NCBI RefSeq assembly: GCF_000149955.1
Contig: NC_030990.1
Coordinates: forward strand, 3,058,627 to 3,122,626
Length of the DNA: 64,000 bases
DNA from: Fusarium oxysporum f. sp. lycopersici 4287
Lineage: Eukaryota; Ascomycota; Sordariomycetes; Hypocreales; Nectriaceae
Direction: 5' to 3'
In this document: in pieces, positions 59,165 through 64,000 of the stretch
Position numbering within the stretch: position 1 is the first letter of the stretch
Layout of the letters: every line of letters starts with the position of its first letter
Position numbers and translations under genes: made by a program
The notes under the pieces: model-generated
What the model was told of the DNA's origin: nothing
Databases searched by the model: none
Seen by the model: the letters and a program-made list of their open reading frames with translations, nothing else

Positions 59165-60717
59165 ATGCCGGTCGATTATAGTAAATGGGTAAGTTTTGGA
59201 ACCTGTTTGCTCGATCTCGTCCCTGACAGCCTTGGTAGGACGCACTGGAACTCAGTGACGACTCGGACATTGAAGTGCATCCTAATGTCGACAAGCGATC
59301 GTTTATCCGCGCGAAGCAGAATCAGATTCACCAGGAGAGACAGCACCGAAAGTTACAAATCGAGACCTACAAGTATGAGCGTGTGGTCAACGATGGTTTG
59401 CTGAAGCGAATTTCTGGGCTTCTGGCATCGCTGCGAGCCCATGCCTCCGAGGCTGCCACCAGAAACCCAGCAGAAGTTGCCTTTCAAGCCGTGATGGAAT
59501 CAGCTGGAGATCCGAAAGATGACAAGCCGCCTTCACCACCCGAGGGTGTTCATACCCAGGAGAAGGAACAACCGTCATACACTAAGATGATGGCAACGCT
59601 CCTAGACCAAGTCAATAAGGCTTTGGATGAGAAGAAACCGGAAAACAGATACGAAGCTATGATTTCTGAGATTCAGTCACACGAGGATAAGGTAATGGAT
59701 CTGCAGAAACAGCTAGTAGCTAAGTTGGAGGAGTTGCAGAAGGAGGAAGGCCGAAAGATTACAAGTGAGGGCATTCACACAGGTTTTGATAGCTCGCATG
59801 TCGCCAAGTCAAAGCCAGAAGAGAAGAAGGACTCCACACAGGTAGAGCTCCTGAACCCTAGTTTCGCTGAAACCTCCTCAAGCTCGGCATCCGGAAACCA
59901 AGACGTCAAGGTGGACGATGACAGCGATATCGAATCTTCACCGGCTGGAAAGAAATTTGGCACCATTAGGGCAAATGACTATGCGGCTAGTCTCCAGTTC
60001 CTGTCGCAGAATCCTCAGTTGTTGGTTGAGAGGGAGACAGATGGCCTTCTGGTTCAGGCTTTCGATGCTGCTCTAGAGAACAAGGATGAGTTGTCGCGAC
60101 AATTAGTGCACCAGGCCCTACTTCTACAATACTGCAGAGCTCTTGGTAAGGATGGTGTGGGGCTTTTCTTCAAACGCATCACAACCAAGGGGCACCAAGC
60201 ACAGGACGTATTCTATAAGGATGTGCAAGACACATATATGAAGATTCGAACACGTTCAAGGGAGATTTTAGCCGAGCGAGCCAAAGAAGGGCAAGCCGAA
60301 GGTGTCGAGCAAATTCAGCTGCATGCCGTGGAGCCTGGTACGGTCATCAACATCAAGGTTCCTCCAGCAGACAGCGAGGACCCCGAAGAGCAGGAAGCGC
60401 GGAAGATCTTCGAAAGTTTCAAGCCTGAGATGCGCAAGGCCTTGGAGACGGGCAACTTGGACGAAGTGAACAAGGTGCTGGGTGAAATGAAGATTGACGA
60501 GGCTGAGGAACTCGTGGGTCTCTTTGGCGAGGTAAGTTGCCAACGATTGCCGACAAGGTTAGAATTCACGGGCTAACGAATCGCTTTACAGGCCAACATT
60601 TTGAGCCTGGAGGAAGAAATCATTGACGCTACAACAGAGGAAGGGAAGCAGCAGCTGAAAGAGATTGAAGCCGCGGCTTCTGTGGACAAGAAAGAAGAAT
60701 ACGGTGATCCTGAGTAA
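59165..60717 (+). CDS. CDC37: Hsp90 co-chaperone Cdc37
   Basis: Cdc37 delivers protein kinases to Hsp90 in the cytosol. Exons 59165-59188, 59239-60531 and 60592-60717 give 480 aa. The kinase-binding N-terminus reads MPVDYSKWDALELSDDSDIE; S14 and S17 in ELSDDSD match the casein kinase 2 sites. HPNVDKRSFIRAKQNQIHQE follows, then a coiled coil. The Hsp90-binding middle domain (RANDYAASLQFLSQNPQLLV, LLQYCRALGKDGVGLFFKRI) and the helical C-terminal domain (FESFKPEMRKALETGNLDEV) are complete. The first exon encodes only eight residues. The two introns (50 and 60 bp) have GTAAGT donors. Confidence 0.96.
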
Positions 60718-62217
60718 GCAAGAGTACGCAAGGACAAGAACTTGCTCGGTGATAGGTATCTGCAGTCTTGCAACGGGGCCCCACATTGTTCAATGGCCAC
60801 GAGTAAGAAAAATGTTACCGAACATGAATCGAGGGGTTATTGAAGTCTATCTTAGCTAAGTGAAAGAAATGCGATTAATCGCCACGACCGTATACCTACG
60901 TATAAACCAACCATCATGCCATCGTGTTTGGTACGATGAAAAGTGAGGTTCGTCATGCTTGGTCAACATTTTGAGCCGCCACGTCGATGTAGGTCGCCGC
61001 TCACGGAAGCTAATGGCATGAAACAGATAAAAATAGATCATGCCCCTCGAAAACGTTGTCTGCTCAGCCTCCCAGCCGCCACCACCACCTCCTTCACGAG
61101 GAATGGCTGGTTATCGTTGCATGCATAACATAAGAAGCTGAGGTTAGATGTGATTTTGTAGTTGAATGGTGTCACGATATTCTGAGCATACCTGAGAAAA
61201 TTCAGTTCGTTGAGCCAAAAAGGGGTTAATATTAGATACGAGAGACAATTGAGTACCACACGTTTAGACAAACGAGATCCAATCTCGCTGGCGGCGAGGC
61301 GTTCTCAAATGTCCGGAATGTGGAGGGCAAATGGCTTCAGCCGAGACAACGTCTCGGCTCCCGCATTGTAAGGTACAGTATATTTTCTTGGCATCTTGGA
61401 ATAAGTCATCTACACGTGTGATGTATCGCTGTTGGCCGACTAGCATCGTAAACCGTGGTGGTTGGAGTTGGAGCCTTGATCTGCACGGTATGATAACACC
61501 GACCAGCCAGGCATGACGTGTATCGAGCATGAAGTAACATCGATTTACAGTAAATGCCTTATTTATGCTTTAGAAAACATACCTAGGGTTTGCTCGACAG
61601 GTATCAATCTCAAACTGTATCTCAAACAGATGTCAAGCAAACTCTGTTTACGACGTTAGAGCAGAAACGGTATTCTTAATTTGTCTCGTCGGCGTTTGAA
61701 GCGTAGCACAACACCTATAGGGCATATCCACTGCTGACGTCTCAAGGGGCGCAGCATCGACCGACCACTCGAGACCAGACCCGGCCTCAGCCCCAACCTT
61801 CAATGTCTTGGCTTTTCGGTCGTTTGACGATCACTCCAGTGTTCCGGGCAGTGGGTATTCGGTGGATATCTAGGGTCTCTTTTGGTTCGCTCCCATGGCT
61901 CTCAGTGAGCCGCCGCCAACTGGATGAGCCCCCAACCTCGAACAAAAAATAAGAAAATTGGACCGGGGCGACGTCAGCTTGAAAGCACGGACAACAACCA
62001 TCTCATCCCCTATGCCTACGGGGACCTACAGCCTACCTCATGACCTACTCCATGGCAAATATTGTTTTCTTTTGTTTCATAGTTTATTAACCTCATATGT
62101 CCTTCTTTAGATTTGTTTCTTATCTCCTGTCTATCTTCTGCATCATAATATTTTTCTTCTGTCTCGTTTAACACATAGATTCTCGATAAGCCGGGCACAT
62201 ATCAGAAACTCATCGAC
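60718..62217. other. Intergenic, CDC37 to PLC-like gene
   Basis: 1.5 kb without a credible gene. It contains a perfect hairpin at 61339-61359 and, near the downstream start, a T-rich leader. Short open frames on both strands are taken as chance. Confidence 0.55.
61339..61359. repeat. Perfect inverted repeat, 9-bp arms
   Basis: Arms AGCCGAGAC (61339-61347) and GTCTCGGCT (61351-61359) around AAC. It lies in the CDC37-PLC intergenic region, far from either gene's end, so it is not an obvious terminator. It may be a dimeric binding site. Confidence 0.8.
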
Positions 62218-63306
62218 ATGCTCCAGTCCTCACTTCTCTCCGTCGTGGCCGGAGTTCTCGCTGCTACGTCCACCGTCTACGCTCTCCCACAATCAAATTC
62301 AGGGTCAGGGTCTGGTTCTTCAACAGCATGCAACAACTCTCCGGACCTCTGTAGCCGCAGTTATAACAACATCACACATATGGGGGCTCACGGAAGCTCT
62401 TTTCTACGCGATGGCAACAACGGACTCGCCGCCGCAGGTAACCAGAACTTCAACGCCACGGATGCTCTCGACGCTGGTCTTCGTCTGCTTCAGGCCCAGG
62501 TACACAAAGAAAACAACACCCTCCGTCTTTGTCACACTTCCTGTGGCATTCTCGACGCTGGCCCGCTCGAGGACTGGTTGACTAAAATCAACGTGTGGAT
62601 GAAGGCCAACAAGAATGAGGTTGTCACTCTCTTGCTTGTCAACTCCGACGATGCCAAACCTGATGAATTTGGACAAGCCATTAACGGTTCCGGCATTGCT
62701 GAGCTGGCTTACGCACCCGCTACCCAGGAACCGACCAGCGAGTGGCCTACTCTCAAGTCCATGATCGATAACAGCACACGCCTCGTAACTTTCGTCACCA
62801 ACATTGATGCTTCGACCCAGTACCCCTACCTGATGCCAGAGTTCGACTATGTCTTTGAGACAGCGTTTGAGGTTCCTTCTCTCACCGGCTTCAACTGCAC
62901 TGTCGACCGCCCATCTAAGATTAAGGATGGTGCTACAGCCATGGCCAGTAACTACATGGGTCTCGTCAACCATTTCAAGTATCAGAGTCTTTCAGACAAC
63001 AGTGACTTGTTCGTCCCTGACACTGAGAACATCGATACTGTCAACAGTGATGGTACCAGTGAGGATGGTCAGCTGGGCAAGCATCTTCAGGAATGTCGAC
63101 AGGAGTGGGGTGCTGTGCCCAACTTTGTGCTGGTAGACTTCTTCGAGAAGGGTCAGGTTCTCGCAGCGACAGACAAGATGAACGGCATCTCTGACGCCAC
63201 TGGGCGTGAGGAGGTCTCGGACGAGTCGATCGGCAGCACCACTGACAGACAAGTCGGCATGGTTGCCCTGACTGCCTTCGTCGCTGCCGCAGTGCTGTTG
63301 GTATAA
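62218..63306 (+). CDS. Secreted PLC-like phosphodiesterase, probable GPI anchor
   Basis: A single-exon protein of 362 aa. Residues 1-22 form a signal peptide (LLSVVAGVLAATSTVYA, likely cut before LPQ). A short Ser/Gly linker leads into a PI-PLC X-like barrel: NNITHMGAHGSSFLRDGN with the probable catalytic H58, then NNTLRLCHTSCGILDAGPLE with the second His H106, WLTKINVWMKANKNEVVTLL and NFVLVDFFEKGQVLAATDKM. The residue after H58 is Gly where many relatives have Asp or Asn. Several NxS/T sites fit a secreted glycoprotein. The last 17 residues are hydrophobic (VGMVALTAFVAAAVLLV) after a Ser/Gly/Thr stretch, a GPI-attachment pattern. The likely place is the cell wall or plasma membrane surface. 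The substrate is unknown; phosphoinositide or GPI cleavage is possible. Confidence 0.85.
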   Translation: MLQSSLLSVVAGVLAATSTVYALPQSNSGSGSGSSTACNNSPDLCSRSYNNITHMGAHGSSFLRDGNNGLAAAGNQNFNATDALDAGLRLLQAQVHKENNTLRLCHTSCGILDAGPLEDWLTKINVWMKANKNEVVTLLLVNSDDAKPDEFGQAINGSGIAELAYAPATQEPTSEWPTLKSMIDNSTRLVTFVTNIDASTQYPYLMPEFDYVFETAFEVPSLTGFNCTVDRPSKIKDGATAMASNYMGLVNHFKYQSLSDNSDLFVPDTENIDTVNSDGTSEDGQLGKHLQECRQEWGAVPNFVLVDFFEKGQVLAATDKMNGISDATGREEVSDESIGSTTDRQVGMVALTAFVAAAVLLV

Positions 63307-63877
63307 AAGGTTTCTCCAGGCTTGAATGCATTTCAGCATTCAGGCACAATTTCTTTGTCTTCACTCTTCTATCTCGACATTATTTACACAGGTTTGATAA
63401 GACCTGCCGTTTAATCCGGTGCGGTCACATGGGCATACAGCGAGGCGTTTGGGATAGCAAGCTTGCATCTTCATAGATTGAATTACAACACGGGACAGGG
63501 GGGAATGGGTCGATAGCTTTGTGGCGATATGTTAACATAAGATTGGCCTGTTGGGCGGATGATATGCATTTACCTTGATGATAGACTCTCAATAGAAATG
63601 TATAGAGATGTCATATTGACTGAAAATTGCTCTGTGAATGATAATACGTATTTCATGAATAATGCACAGCTGTGCCCCTCGTCAGCAACATTATCAGCAT
63701 TTTCAGCATCATGAAGTCGTTGATGATTGCAACGTCATGTTAGCCAATTAGCAGCGATTTTAGACCAACTCCAAGACCCAGAAGCCTAGAACACCGTCAA
63801 TATATTACCCTTATTTTTTCCACCTTTACTCTCAATCATATTTCATACCACTCAAACTGGAACCTGAGATTTTGACT
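63307..63877. other. Intergenic, PLC-like gene to last gene
   Basis: About 570 bp, AT-rich. It holds the 3' end of the PLC-like gene and the promoter of the last gene. Nothing else recognised. Confidence 0.6.
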
Positions 63878-64000
63878 ATGGATTACGAAAGTATTGCTAC
63901 GCCAGAGTCGTGCTATGTCGACTTTTGCCTTCTTCCCGTGAGTCTTGGTTTTCTATGTCCCTCGAAGCGCTATGGAGGTGGGAATGCAGACATTCTAATA
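63878..64000 (+). CDS. Ecm15/thiamine-binding (DUF77, MTH1187-type) protein, first exon, 3' truncated by window
   Basis: Only the first 20 codons (63878-63937) are coding here: MDYESIATPESCYVDFCLLP. A GTGAGT donor follows at 63938, after which the frame is intronic to the window end. The block PESCYVDFCLLP matches the start of fungal relatives of yeast Ecm15, small ferredoxin-fold proteins of the YkoF/MTH1187 thiamine-binding group. The rest of the gene is outside the window, so the call depends on a short match. Confidence 0.55.
   Translation, partial: MDYESIATPESCYVDFCLLPVSLGFLCPSKRYGGGNADILI

Overview
This window comes from a filamentous ascomycete, most likely a sordariomycete of the Fusarium/Hypocreales type. 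The evidence is introns of about 50-75 bp with GTRNGT-like donors and CTAAC-like branch points, 18 or more intron-bearing or intronless nuclear genes on both strands, a DASH-type cryptochrome, and fungal forms of Smc3, Mot1, Cdc37, Rad23, CCT8 and Utp16. The lineage is inferred from gene content and protein style, not from a search. Exon junctions were worked out by hand from GT/AG sites, reading frame and family conservation. Every multi-exon model given here closes in frame, except for two one-base frameshifts that are described.

Layout. 1-6.5 kb: 3' part of the TFIIIB subunit Bdp1 (+), convergent with rad23 (-), then an unrecognised four-helix membrane protein with a long Ser/Thr/Pro-rich tail (-). 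6.5-13.1 kb: a 6.6-kb stretch without a credible gene. 13.1-17.7 kb: DASH cryptochrome (+, one-base frameshift near its C-terminus), a mitochondrial-looking TPR protein (-), and Utp16/Bud21-like (+), the last two divergent. 17.7-25.3 kb: a second gene-free stretch of 7.6 kb leading into a RING-PH-VWA protein of the Far1/Ste5 scaffold type (+). 29.5 kb: an assembly gap of 156 N. 29.8-39.8 kb: CCT8 (-), Nhp10/TFPT-like INO80 subunit (+), RMD1-type DUF155 protein (-), saccharopine-dehydrogenase-like oxidoreductase (-), ribosomal protein eL43 (+). 42-46.2 kb: an Asr1/PHRF1-like RING-PHD protein (+) and mitochondrial ribosomal protein mL46 (+, one-base frameshift). 46.6-58.7 kb: cohesin Smc3 (-) and Mot1 (+), divergent across 2.4 kb. 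59.2-64 kb: Cdc37 (+), a secreted, probably GPI-anchored PLC-like phosphodiesterase (+), and the first exon of an Ecm15/thiamine-binding-like protein (+) that runs off the window.

Most genes are conserved core functions: transcription (Bdp1, Mot1, Asr1-like), chromatin and chromosomes (Nhp10-like, Smc3), proteostasis (CCT8, Cdc37, Rad23) and ribosomes (Utp16, eL43, mL46). They are not a cluster or operon. I found no CRISPR array, intact transposon, secondary-metabolite cluster or rRNA/tRNA gene. The least explained material is the two long gene-free stretches, the four-helix membrane protein, the architecture of the RING-PH-VWA and RING-PHD proteins, and several short palindromic or repeated sites in intergenic DNA. 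I do not see a clear undescribed multi-gene system.
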